A DNA stretch of 64,000 nt. Origin: Lachnospiraceae bacterium. Lineage in GTDB: Bacteria > Bacillota > Clostridia > Lachnospirales > Lachnospiraceae. The stretch is from contig JAGBEV010000002.1 in the NCBI GenBank assembly GCA_017936785.1, positions 62,001-126,000 on the forward strand. Direction: 5' to 3'. This document shows positions 44,033 through 52,124 of this stretch, piece by piece (positions within the stretch are counted from its first letter, which is position 1; every line of letters begins with the position of its first letter). Below the pieces are notes generated by a model. The model did no database searches. It was not told where the DNA came from and saw only the letters and a list, made by a program, of their open reading frames with translations. The translations under genes were made by a program, and so were the position numbers.

Positions 44033-45046
44033 ATGGCAGATTATAGTGTGATCGGGGCAGGAAGCTGGGGAACGGCACTGGCAAGGGTTTTGGCTAAAAA
44101 TGGTCATCAGGTAACGGTTTGGTCCATTATGGAAGAGGAAATTGCAATGTTAAAGGAAAAGAGGGAGCATGAGACAAAGCTTCCGGGAGTAAAGCTTCCT
44201 GAATCCATTCAATTTACTACGGACTTAAAAGAAGCCATAGAAAATAAGGATATGCTGGTTTTGGCGGTTCCGTCTCCTTATACAAGGAGCACATCCAGAT
44301 CCATGGCTCCTTTTGTAAAGGAAGGACAGCTCATTGTTAATGTGGCTAAAGGAATCGAAGATGTTACCTATATGACCCTGACAGATATTATAGAAGAAGA
44401 GATTCCACAGGCTTCTGTTGCCGTGTTATCCGGACCTTCCCATGCGGAAGAAGTGGGAAAGGATATGCCTACTACTTTGGTGGCAGGCGCTGCAAAGAAA
44501 GAAACGGCGGAATATATTCAAAATGCCTTTATGTGTGATTTTATCAGAGTTTACACAAGTCCTGATGTGCTTGGTATCGAGCTTGGGGGCGCTTTAAAAA
44601 ATGTAGTGGCGCTTGCTGCAGGAATTGCTGACGGTCTGGGATGTGGAGATAATACCAAGGCTGCTTTGATCACCAGAGGAATTGCGGAAATTGCAAGGCT
44701 GGGTGTGGCAATGGGGGGCAAGCTGGAATCCTTTACAGGATTGACAGGAATCGGCGATCTGATTGTAACCTGTTCTTCCATGCATTCCCGCAACAGAAGA
44801 GCCGGTATGCTCATCGGTCAGGGCTGCACATATGAACAGGCAATGGATGAAGTCAAGATGGTGGTGGAAGGTGTATATTCTGCTAAAGCTGCCGCGGGGC
44901 TTTCCAAGAAGTATGATATTTCCATGCCCATCGTGCAGGAAGTCAATGATATACTATTTGGAGGAAAGCCGGCATCGGAGGCGGTAACTGATCTGATGTT
45001 CAGGGATAAGAGAAGTGAGGCAAATTCTCTTACCTGGGAAGAATAA
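44033..45046 (+). CDS. gpsA: Glycerol-3-phosphate dehydrogenase, NAD(P)-dependent
   Basis: Reduces dihydroxyacetone phosphate to glycerol 3-phosphate for lipids. The 337-residue protein has the nucleotide-binding GAGSWGTALA (about 7-16), SGPSHAEEV, the catalytic Lys in ELGGALKNVVALAAG, and LTGIGDLIVTC. It follows plsY by 4 bp and ends the der-plsY-gpsA operon with a terminator. Confidence 0.98.
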   Translation: MADYSVIGAGSWGTALARVLAKNGHQVTVWSIMEEEIAMLKEKREHETKLPGVKLPESIQFTTDLKEAIENKDMLVLAVPSPYTRSTSRSMAPFVKEGQLIVNVAKGIEDVTYMTLTDIIEEEIPQASVAVLSGPSHAEEVGKDMPTTLVAGAAKKETAEYIQNAFMCDFIRVYTSPDVLGIELGGALKNVVALAAGIADGLGCGDNTKAALITRGIAEIARLGVAMGGKLESFTGLTGIGDLIVTCSSMHSRNRRAGMLIGQGCTYEQAMDEVKMVVEGVYSAKAAAGLSKKYDISMPIVQEVNDILFGGKPASEAVTDLMFRDKRSEANSLTWEE

Positions 45047-45081
45047 TATATATAATTTAATGGATAACCGAATTATAGTCT

Positions 45082-45144
45082 CAGGCGTTTATAAGTATCT
45101 TCAAATGATCAGATATTTATAAATGCCTGGGATTTCGTTTTTTT
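45082..45144 (+). terminator. Intrinsic terminator after gpsA
   Basis: A 19-bp stem (45082-45100 with 45111-45129, two G-U pairs), 10-nt loop, then GGATTTCG and seven T. Confidence 0.85.
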
Positions 45145-45181
45145 GACCGGTTCAAAATTTCGAATAAAAAGAAATTGTATA

Positions 45182-45211
45182 TTGACATTTATTGAGCGGT
45201 AATGTTAATAT
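45182..45211 (+). promoter_or_regulatory. Promoter of the decayed Rpn-family gene
   Basis: A consensus TTGACA (45182-45187), 18-bp spacer, TAATAT (45206-45211). It resembles the promoter of the intact Rpn-family gene at 23339 in using a perfect TTGACA. Confidence 0.6.
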
Positions 45212-45386
45212 TTATTCAAAGCATATATTTCTAATTTTCTCATGCACAATCTGGTGCATTCTATTTTCTGCCAAATGGCGTCTGAAATCAATGCTTTTAA
45301 ATCCAATCAATTTATTTAAAAGCAGGAGTTTCGGAAGGCGGAATACAAAGGCAGAAAAGGTAACTCCTGTGAAAAGGAGGTACTCA

Positions 45387-45859
45387 ATGGAAAAAGGAAA
45401 TTCGATAGTTTTTTGAATCCTACAGATTTTCCTTCATTAGAATTAAAAGTAACAGTTTTAAATATTAACTCTGGTATGAATGAGCACATCAAGGAAAAAT
45501 GTCCTTCACTTAAAGACTATATAATCTATGTGGAAAAAATAAGAAAATATGCTGATGGTATGGAACTGAAAGATGCAGTAGAGCGGGCTGTGGAAGAGTG
45601 TATTGCAGAAAATGTACTTGTTGATTTTCTGCGCAGCCAAAGAGCTGAGGTGATTAAATTGAGCATTTATGAATATGATGAAGAACGTGAAATGCAGTTG
45701 ATCAGGGAAGGAGAGCGGGAAATCGGAAGAGAGGAAGGAAAAGATAAAATCAATGAGTTATATCAGCGATTAAAGTCTGATAGCCGCATGGATGACATTT
45801 TAAGAGCAATTGATGATAAGGAATACCAAAATATGCTCATGGAAGAGTGCGGAATATAA
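45387..45859 (+). pseudogene. Rpn-family nuclease gene with internal deletion and frame break
   Basis: AAGGAGG and an ATG at 45387 open the frame MEKGNSIVF, which stops at 45416. The shifted frame from a TTG at 45413 encodes 148 residues (PSLELKVTVLNINSG, LKDYIIYVEKIRKYADGMELKDAVERAVEECIAENVLVDFLRSQRAEVIKLSIYEYDEERE). This is the C-terminal part of a different Rpn/PDDEXK subfamily from the copy at 23533. The whole nuclease core, some 150 to 200 residues, is missing, so activity is lost. The stop of the stub and the TTG overlap by 4 bases, so the remnant might still be translated by coupling. Confidence 0.78.
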
Positions 45860-45902
45860 ATCTTAGTGAATCGGTAATAACAAAATAGGACGGGAAAACA
45901 AT

Positions 45903-45941
45903 AAAAAACATCTTTGACAATGAAGATCAAAGATGTTTTTT
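45903..45941. terminator. Bidirectional terminator between Rpn remnant and metF
   Basis: AAAAAACATCTTTG (45903-45916) pairs perfectly with CAAAGATGTTTTTT (45928-45941). A and T ends make it work in both directions. Confidence 0.92.
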
Positions 45942-45973
45942 ATACAGGTCATAATTATTTATTAAGTATCTTG

Positions 45974-46831
45974 TTATCGAATGGCATTTACGATCTCAGC
46001 CGTTGTCTTAGGTTTATTCATAGAATAAATATGTATTCCGTCTGCACCGTATTCCTGTAAATCCAAAATCTGTCTGATAGCATAATCAATACCAGCTTTT
46101 CGCATATCTTCAGGATTATCTCCATACTTAGCCAGCAGATCGGAAAATGCCTTTGGAATGGAAGTGCCTGATAAGGAAATGCTGGTTGCAACCTGTTTTG
46201 TGGAAGTAATAGGCATGATACCTGCATGAATGGGAACGGTAATGCCGTTTGCCAGACAATTTTCCTGAAAATCATAGAATACATCATTGTTCATAAAAAG
46301 CTGTGTGATCAGGAAGTCACAGCCGGTATCAACTTTTGCTTTTAGTCTTGCAAGGTCTGCCCGCTTACTCATGGCTTCAAAATGAGTTTCAGGATAGCAT
46401 GCACCTGCAATATGCAGAGAGGTTTTGGATTTTAAATAAGCGATCAGTTCATTGGCATAAGCAAAATCCCTGCTTTCATATTGTTCATCGGTCATGGCAG
46501 CAGGGCGGTCACCTCTTAATGCAAGAACGTGGTCTACATTAGCAGAAGCTAACTCTTCGCATACTCTGTCAATATCTTCTTTTTTATTTCCCACACAGGT
46601 CATATGAGCCAATGCTTTAATATGAAGTGTGTTCTGAATATACGAAGCGATTTCCACAGTCTTTTTGGAACGGCTTCCGCCTGCTCCGTAAGTTACGGAA
46701 ATAAACTCGGGATTCAATGCGCTTAATTTATCCAAAGTGGCATAAACGCCTTCAAATTCATCATCCTTTTTGGGTGGGAAAACCTCAAAAGAAAGTGAAG
46801 TTTTTTTTGTTTTAAAAGCATCTTTCATCAT
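45974..46831 (-). CDS. metF: 5,10-methylenetetrahydrofolate reductase
   Basis: Reduces methylene-THF to methyl-THF, feeding methionine synthesis or the acetyl-CoA pathway. The 285-residue FAD barrel has LSFEVFPPKKD with the conserved Glu, FISVTYGAGGS, HMTCVGN, VLALRGDRP, CYPETH and FLITQLFM. CAGGAG precedes two consecutive ATGs; the first (46831) has the better spacing. Promoter on the same strand is at 46925-46953. No neighbours of the pathway are in the window. Confidence 0.96.
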   Translation of the reverse strand: MMKDAFKTKKTSLSFEVFPPKKDDEFEGVYATLDKLSALNPEFISVTYGAGGSRSKKTVEIASYIQNTLHIKALAHMTCVGNKKEDIDRVCEELASANVDHVLALRGDRPAAMTDEQYESRDFAYANELIAYLKSKTSLHIAGACYPETHFEAMSKRADLARLKAKVDTGCDFLITQLFMNNDVFYDFQENCLANGITVPIHAGIMPITSTKQVATSISLSGTSIPKAFSDLLAKYGDNPEDMRKAGIDYAIRQILDLQEYGADGIHIYSMNKPKTTAEIVNAIR

Positions 46832-46924
46832 TTTTCTAACTCCTGTTCCTTGCTTTCTTTTAGGGAATTTTTCATTGATTTTTGCAATTTCAATTCCGCT
46901 TTTTCTTGTGTTTCAAACGTTAAT

Positions 46925-46953
46925 ATTGTATCATGTTAGTAATTGGTTTGCAA
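46925..46953 (-). promoter_or_regulatory. Promoter of metF
   Basis: The minus strand has TTGCAA (46948-46953), 17-bp spacer, TACAAT (46925-46930). Confidence 0.68.
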
Positions 46954-47079
46954 ATTCATAGGATATAGGTTTTTTTGATTATCTGATATAGGATTTTTCA
47001 ATAGCAAATGAATTGAGAAAAATGTAAAAAATACGGCGCAGCAGCGTTAATAAAATACAATAGGAAAGGAACAGGAAAA

Positions 47080-47892
47080 ATGGAGACAAATTTTAATTCC
47101 ACCGCTGACTATGTTGCCAGTCCGGAATTGCTTGCAAGTGTCAATGTGGCAATTGCACTGGAAAAACCATTATTGATCAAAGGAGAGCCGGGGACGGGAA
47201 AAACCATGCTTGCCAAGGCTGTGGCAAACTCCCTGGGCAGGAAACTGATCATCTGGAACATTAAATCCACAACAAAAGCACAGGATGGTCTGTATATGTA
47301 CGATACCATTCAGCGACTGTATGACGGACAGTTTGGAGAAGAAGGGGTAGATGATATTTCCCGTTATATTAAACTGGGAAAACTGGGAGAGGCTTTTGAA
47401 GATGATGAACAGGTCATTTTGCTGATCGATGAGATCGACAAAGCGGATCTGGAATTCCCCAATGACTTATTATGGGAATTGGATCAGATGGAATTTTATA
47501 TTCATGAGACCAAACGTATGGTAAAGGCAAAACAGAGACCTATCGTTATCATTACTTCCAATGCGGAAAAGGAACTGCCAGACGCTTTCCTGCGCCGCTG
47601 TATTTTCCATTATATTGATTTCCCGGATGAGACTTTGATGGAACAGATCGTCAGAACTCATTATCCGGATGTGGAAGCAAATTTGTTAAAAAATGCCATG
47701 GATGTATTTTATCAGATACGTTCCATTCGTGATATACGTAAGAAACCAAGCACTTCCGAGCTGATCGACTGGATCAATGCGCTGCAGATGAACGGCATTG
47801 AACCTGACAGGATCAGGGCGGAGCTGCCTTTTGTAGGTGTTGTAGTCAAAAAAGACGAAGATTTGGAGACGGTAAAACATTATGTTCAGTAA
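47080..47892 (+). CDS. MoxR-type AAA+ ATPase
   Basis: A 270-residue AAA+ protein of the MoxR group. Walker A is GEPGTGKTMLAKAVA (about 36-50) and Walker B ILLIDEIDKADLEFPNDLLWELD; sensor ITSNAEKELPDAFLRRC follows. These ATPases act as chaperones that insert cofactors or activate complexes together with a VWA-domain partner. That partner is encoded directly downstream with an 11-bp overlap. GGAACAGG precedes the ATG. Confidence 0.93.
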   Translation: METNFNSTADYVASPELLASVNVAIALEKPLLIKGEPGTGKTMLAKAVANSLGRKLIIWNIKSTTKAQDGLYMYDTIQRLYDGQFGEEGVDDISRYIKLGKLGEAFEDDEQVILLIDEIDKADLEFPNDLLWELDQMEFYIHETKRMVKAKQRPIVIITSNAEKELPDAFLRRCIFHYIDFPDETLMEQIVRTHYPDVEANLLKNAMDVFYQIRSIRDIRKKPSTSELIDWINALQMNGIEPDRIRAELPFVGVVVKKDEDLETVKHYVQ

Positions 47893-49090
47893 GTTCTTTT
47901 ATGAATTAAAAGCAAAAGGACTGGATGTATCTTTAAGTGAATGGCTGACATTACATGGGGCACTTGATAAAGGGCTTGCCAACAGTTCTCTGACGGAGTT
48001 TTACTATTTGTCCCGCAGTATCCTGGTGAAGAGTGAGACGGATTTTGATAAGTTTGACACAGCCTTTATGGAGCATTTTAAGGATGTGGAAAAGGATACG
48101 GAAGTTGGGGCGGAGATGCTGCGCTGGCTGGATAAATCCGAGGAAATGAAAGCGCTTTTGGAAAAGGAAGAGAAAAAGTGGCTGGATACGCCTCAGGAGG
48201 AGGTCCAGGTCGATAAGGAAGACGTGGAGACCAAGTTTAAGGAACGTCTGAGAGATCAGGACAGCGAGCACAACGGCGGCAACTTCTGGATCGGAACCAT
48301 GGGTAAAACTGCATTTGGTAACAGCGGCAATTTTGTAGGCGGCATTCGTGTAGGCGGCGCCCCCGGCAACCAGAGTGCCTTTGAGGTCATCGGTGCGAGG
48401 AAGTACCGGGATTTTCGTAATGACAGGATTTTAGATAACAGACAGTTTCAGACAGCGTTCCGTAAGCTGCGCCAGTACTCAACCAGACTGGATATTCCCA
48501 AGACGGAGCTGGATCTTAACGGAACTATTGACAAAACCTGTAATAACGGCGGGCTTTTGGAAATCGTTATGGAAAAGCCACGTAAAAATGCGGTGAAGCT
48601 CTTATTGCTTATGGATTCCGGCGGGACCATGATTCCCTATACATCTTTGATGAACCGGTTATTTCAGGCGGTCAATAAGTCCAATCATTTCAAGGATGTA
48701 AAATGTTATTATTTCCATAACTGTATTTATTCCAAGTTATATAAGACACCCGAATGTGAAAACGGGGACTGGGTGGATACGGAATGGATGTTTCGGAATC
48801 TGGATAGTGATTACAAAGTCATTATCGTGGGAGATGCGGCTATGGCTCCCGAAGAATTGTATTCAGAGACAGGAAATTACAGAGGTCCAAATGGCGGTCT
48901 GTCAGGCTGGGACTGGCTGAACCTTGTGAAAAAGCATTACAAAAAGATTGTCTGGATGAATCCCAAGATGTCACCAAGACCTGCTCCCTGGAGGGAAGCG
49001 GAAACTGCGATCCAAAAGATTCTTCCCATGTATCTGTTATCTGTGGATGGATTAAATGAAGCCATGGCAGAGTTAATGAGAAAAAAGTAA
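47882..49090 (+). CDS. CoxE-like VWA-domain protein
   Basis: A 402-residue protein with an N-terminal helical part, a charged linker and a C-terminal VWA domain (about 230-400). The metal-ion-dependent adhesion motif is LLLMDSGGTM, so DxSxS is altered to D-S-G-G-T, as is usual in the CoxE group (PF05762-like). MoxR plus CoxE pairs mature metalloenzymes such as CO dehydrogenase in other bacteria; the target here is unknown and no metalloenzyme gene is adjacent. Start overlaps the MoxR gene by 11 bp. Confidence 0.9.
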   Translation: MFSKFFYELKAKGLDVSLSEWLTLHGALDKGLANSSLTEFYYLSRSILVKSETDFDKFDTAFMEHFKDVEKDTEVGAEMLRWLDKSEEMKALLEKEEKKWLDTPQEEVQVDKEDVETKFKERLRDQDSEHNGGNFWIGTMGKTAFGNSGNFVGGIRVGGAPGNQSAFEVIGARKYRDFRNDRILDNRQFQTAFRKLRQYSTRLDIPKTELDLNGTIDKTCNNGGLLEIVMEKPRKNAVKLLLLMDSGGTMIPYTSLMNRLFQAVNKSNHFKDVKCYYFHNCIYSKLYKTPECENGDWVDTEWMFRNLDSDYKVIIVGDAAMAPEELYSETGNYRGPNGGLSGWDWLNLVKKHYKKIVWMNPKMSPRPAPWREAETAIQKILPMYLLSVDGLNEAMAELMRKK

Positions 49091-49129
49091 TAGCGGATAT
49101 ATAAGAGCGTAGAAAAGAAAAACAAATTG

Positions 49130-49158
49130 GAATGAATAAAAACTCCTTTGCATATATT
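49130..49158 (+). promoter_or_regulatory. Candidate SigmaE promoter of spoIVA
   Basis: CATATATT (49151-49158) is one fixed-position mismatch from the SigmaE -10 CATACANT. GAATGAA (49130-49136) lies 14 bp upstream but matches the -35 poorly. Transcription would begin near 49165, in the loop of the terminator-like hairpin, so the mRNA would lack its 5' arm. Confidence 0.35.
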
Positions 49159-49185
49159 TTACCAGTATATACAAGGGGGTTTTTT
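49139..49185 (+). terminator. Terminator-like hairpin holding the spoIVA Shine-Dalgarno
   Basis: AAAACTCCTTTG (49139-49150) pairs with CAAGGGGGTTTT (49172-49183; 12 bp, two G-U) and is followed by T up to the ATG at 49186. The Shine-Dalgarno AAGGGGG is inside the 3' arm, so any transcript that includes both arms would both terminate and hide the ribosome site. Confidence 0.7.
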
Positions 49186-50658
49186 ATGGACAATTTTCAA
49201 TTATACAAAGACATCAGTATGAGAACAGGCGGAGAACTCTACTTAGGTGTCGTAGGTCCTGTCAGAAGCGGTAAATCCACATTTATCAAAAGATTTATGG
49301 ATGTATGTGTAGTGCCAAACATGGCAGATGATTATACGAAAAAGCTGGTAGTGGATGAACTGCCTCAAAGTGCGGCAGGAAAGACTATTACCACTACGGA
49401 ACCCAAATTCGTTCCCAAGGAAGCGGCAAAAATTTCCCTTGAAAACGATATGGAAGTGAAAGTGCGTCTCATTGACTGTGTGGGATATATGGTGGATGGC
49501 GCCAGCGGTCATATGGAGAACGATGCGGAAAGAATGGTAAAAACGCCCTGGTTTGAAGAAGAGATACCCTTTACCCAGGCTGCGGAAGTGGGAACCAGAA
49601 AAGTTATCTACGATCATTCCACCATCGGGATCGTCATTACGACTGACGGCAGCTTTACAGATATTCCTGCAGAAAATTACATACCGGCAACAGAACGGAC
49701 GATCATGGAGTGCAAGCAGTTAAAGAAGCCTTTTGTAGTGCTTGTAAATACAGAAAAACCTCAGTCCAAAGAAGCAAAGGAGTTAGCTGAAGGTATCAGA
49801 CAAAAGTTTGACGTTACGGCAATTCCCATGAACCTGGCACAGCTGAAAAAGGAAGACATGGAAACTCTGCTGTCGGAAATACTGTTGGAATTTCCTATTT
49901 CCAGAATTGAATTTTATATGCAGGGCTTTGTGGAAATGCTGCCCGCAACCCATCCCCTTAAAGTAGAACTGACAGAGCAGTTAAAGGAACAGATGGGGCA
50001 ATATAACTGCATGAAGGATCTTATGGAACATCCCGTTACCCTGGAAAGCAAGTATATTAAAAAAATGAAGACTGATTCGGTCAATATGGCAGACGGTTCT
50101 GTCCGCATTGATCTGACCATTGCCGACGAATGTTATTATGAACTGCTCAGCGATCTGTTGGGAGAAGAAATTACATCAGAGTACCAGTTTTTCAGTAAAC
50201 TTCGGGAGCTTGCCTCGGTCTCCAGAGAATACGAAAGCGTATTGCCTGCTATTACTATGGTCAGACAAAAGGGCTATGGCGTCATGAAGCCCAAACGAGA
50301 TGAAATTACCTTAGGTAAACCGGAAGTGATCAAACACGGCAATAAGTTTGGTGTAAAGATGAAAGCGGAAAGTCCTTCCGTACATTTGATTCGTGCCAAT
50401 ATCGAGACGGAAATTGCACCTATTGTAGGGACGAAGGAGCAGGCGGAAGATCTGATCCGCTATATTGAAGATGCGGATAATGAAGAAGGCAGCATTTGGG
50501 AAACCAATATTTTTGGCAAGAGCATTGAACAGCTTGTGGAGGACGGTATTCAGAGCAAGTTAGCCATGATCGGAGATGAAAGTCAGATCAAGCTGCAGGA
50601 TTCCATGCAGAAGATTGTCAATGATACCAACGGCGGAATGGTCTGCATTATTATATAA
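49186..50658 (+). CDS. spoIVA: Stage IV sporulation protein A, spore-coat ATPase
   Basis: Forms the basement layer of the spore coat on the forespore surface by ATP-driven polymerisation. The 490-residue length is that of the family. Walker A is GPVRSGKSTFIKRF (24-37), then the segments TITTTEPKFVPKEA and DCVGYMVDGASG, and a conserved C-terminal end (IVNDTNGGMVCIII) that in Bacillus binds SpoVM. The ATG at 49186 follows AAGGGGG; the frame is open from 49132. In Bacillus it lies close to der and gpsA; here about 4 kb of other genes intervene. Confidence 0.97.
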   Translation: MDNFQLYKDISMRTGGELYLGVVGPVRSGKSTFIKRFMDVCVVPNMADDYTKKLVVDELPQSAAGKTITTTEPKFVPKEAAKISLENDMEVKVRLIDCVGYMVDGASGHMENDAERMVKTPWFEEEIPFTQAAEVGTRKVIYDHSTIGIVITTDGSFTDIPAENYIPATERTIMECKQLKKPFVVLVNTEKPQSKEAKELAEGIRQKFDVTAIPMNLAQLKKEDMETLLSEILLEFPISRIEFYMQGFVEMLPATHPLKVELTEQLKEQMGQYNCMKDLMEHPVTLESKYIKKMKTDSVNMADGSVRIDLTIADECYYELLSDLLGEEITSEYQFFSKLRELASVSREYESVLPAITMVRQKGYGVMKPKRDEITLGKPEVIKHGNKFGVKMKAESPSVHLIRANIETEIAPIVGTKEQAEDLIRYIEDADNEEGSIWETNIFGKSIEQLVEDGIQSKLAMIGDESQIKLQDSMQKIVNDTNGGMVCIII

Positions 50659-50685
50659 AGGATAAAATTATTCCAATGAATTATC

Positions 50686-50714
50686 TTCAAATCCCCTTAT
50701 TTTTATGATATGCT
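50686..50714 (+). promoter_or_regulatory. Promoter of punA, with -10 inside a hairpin loop
   Basis: TTCAAA (50686-50691), 17-bp spacer, TATGCT (50709-50714) with extended -10 TGA before it. Start near 50721 would leave out the 5' arm of the hairpin at 50693-50737. Confidence 0.6.
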
Positions 50715-50743
50715 AATCTATATCACAAAATAAGGGGTGTTTT
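50693..50743 (+). terminator. Terminator-like hairpin holding the punA Shine-Dalgarno
   Basis: A perfect 11-bp stem CCCCTTATTTT (50693-50703) / AAAATAAGGGG (50727-50737) is followed by TGTTTTT and the ATG at 50745. AAGGGG is the punA Shine-Dalgarno. It probably ends spoIVA transcripts. Confidence 0.75.
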
Positions 50744-50744
50744 T

Positions 50745-51566
50745 ATGAATCAGATATATGATAAAGTTGAAAATTGTTTAAAAAGTGTCAGAAAAGTGAC
50801 GGATTTTGTACCCAGGGTTGCCATTGTGCTGGGATCGGGACTGGGAGATTATGCTGACGATATCCGGGTGGAAGCGGAAATTGATTATAAGGATATTGAA
50901 GGCTTTCCTGTTTCTACCGTACCGGGACATGCAGGCAAATTTATTTTTGGTTATGTGGGACAGGTTCCTGTTGTATGTATGAAGGGCAGGGTTCATTACT
51001 ATGAAGGCTATGATATATCCGATGTGGTCCTTCCTGCCAGATTGATGAAAATGATGGGAGCGGAAATTTTGTTCCTGACCAACGCTTCCGGTGGAATTAA
51101 TCCGGATTTTAAAGCGGGCTCATTCATGATGCTGACAGATCATATTTCCACCTTTGTGCCCAATCCCTTGATCGGTCCTAATATTGAAGAGTTTGGAACC
51201 AGATTTCCTGATATGAGCCATGTATATGATGAAAAGCTCCAGGAGATTTTAAGGGAGACAGCAAAGGAAAATGGTATTCATTTAAATGAAGGTGTTTATA
51301 TCCAGTTTACCGGTCCTTCTTTTGAATCCCCTGCGGAGATCAGAATGGCAGCTTCTTTGGGGGCAGACGCAGTGGGTATGTCAACGGTTGTGGAAGCCAT
51401 TGTGGCAAACCATATGGGAATGCGGATCTGCGGAGTGTCCTGTGTATGCAATCTGGCGGCCGGAATTTCCCAAACACCTTTGACCCACGAAGAAGTACAG
51501 CAGGCAGCAAATGAAGCGGCGCCGAAATTTAAAAAGCTTTTAACAGAATCAGTTAAGAAATTTTAA
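50745..51566 (+). CDS. punA: Purine nucleoside phosphorylase
   Basis: Splits purine nucleosides with phosphate into base and ribose 1-phosphate. The 273-residue protein is of the trimeric PNP type: VLGSGLGDYAD, the phosphate-binding VPGHAGKF, GRVHYYEGYD, LTNASGGINPDFKAG, and GPSFESPAEIRMA with VGMSTVVEAI. It opens a salvage block with cdd and an mtaD-like gene. Confidence 0.96.
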   Translation: MNQIYDKVENCLKSVRKVTDFVPRVAIVLGSGLGDYADDIRVEAEIDYKDIEGFPVSTVPGHAGKFIFGYVGQVPVVCMKGRVHYYEGYDISDVVLPARLMKMMGAEILFLTNASGGINPDFKAGSFMMLTDHISTFVPNPLIGPNIEEFGTRFPDMSHVYDEKLQEILRETAKENGIHLNEGVYIQFTGPSFESPAEIRMAASLGADAVGMSTVVEAIVANHMGMRICGVSCVCNLAAGISQTPLTHEEVQQAANEAAPKFKKLLTESVKKF

Positions 51567-51589
51567 GCAAAATCCGGGTGGGATAATCT

Positions 51590-52027
51590 ATGATCGATCT
51601 GAATATGAAATCAAACCTGATCCAAAAAGCCATAGAGGCAAGAAATAATGCTTATGCACCATATTCCGGGTATCTGGTAGGTGCAGCGCTCCTTTGTGAG
51701 GACGGCAGCATTTATACAGGCTGTAATGTGGAAAATGCTTCTTATGGGGCGACCAACTGCGCAGAGCGTACGGCGGTATTTAAAGCAGTCAGTGAGGGCA
51801 GGCAGCAATTTAGCGCTATTGCCATAGCCGGTGGGAGAAAGACGGATATGGAAAAGGATATGGCTTTGGACTATGCATTTCCCTGCGGCATATGCAGACA
51901 AGTCCTTCGGGAATTTTCCGATCCGGAAAAGATGATAGTGCTGGTCTGCAAAAGTACAGAGGATTACAAAGAAATGACTTTGGAGCAGTTGCTGCCGGAG
52001 TCATTTGGTCCTGCTAATCTGGAATAA
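51590..52027 (+). CDS. cdd: Cytidine deaminase
   Basis: Deaminates cytidine and deoxycytidine to uridine forms. The 145-residue homotetrameric type has YAPYSGYLVGAAL, GCNVENASYGATNCAERTA with a zinc Cys and the catalytic Glu, and PCGICRQVLREF with the other two zinc Cys. It lies 23 bp after punA. GGGTGGGAT precedes the ATG. Confidence 0.96.
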   Translation: MIDLNMKSNLIQKAIEARNNAYAPYSGYLVGAALLCEDGSIYTGCNVENASYGATNCAERTAVFKAVSEGRQQFSAIAIAGGRKTDMEKDMALDYAFPCGICRQVLREFSDPEKMIVLVCKSTEDYKEMTLEQLLPESFGPANLE

Positions 52028-52124
52028 GAAGTGCCATCAGAATTCGGATGAAAATTTTGCAGGAAGCATGTTTTATGATACCTGTCAATGATTTGAATAA
52101 TAATTTCTAAAAGAAGGAAAAAAG

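Larger units (their letters stand above)
45047..45386 (+). other. 340-bp intergenic region: terminator, promoter and structured leader
   Basis: There is no intact gene in this stretch. It holds the gpsA terminator (to 45144), a promoter (45182-45211) and the leader of the decayed Rpn-family gene. The leader has a hairpin ATGCAC/GTGCAT (45242-45259) and a second, CAGGAGTT (45323-45330) with AACTCCTG (45362-45369), ending just before the Shine-Dalgarno AAGGAGG (45374-45380). Confidence 0.7.

Noticed and set aside
45192-45416. 74-codon open frame before the Rpn remnant
   Set aside because: It covers the promoter, both leader hairpins and the Shine-Dalgarno of the decayed gene; only its last nine codons are the real start of that gene.
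50693-50743. Purine riboswitch before punA
   Set aside because: Only one stem is present and the conserved three-way junction sequences are missing.
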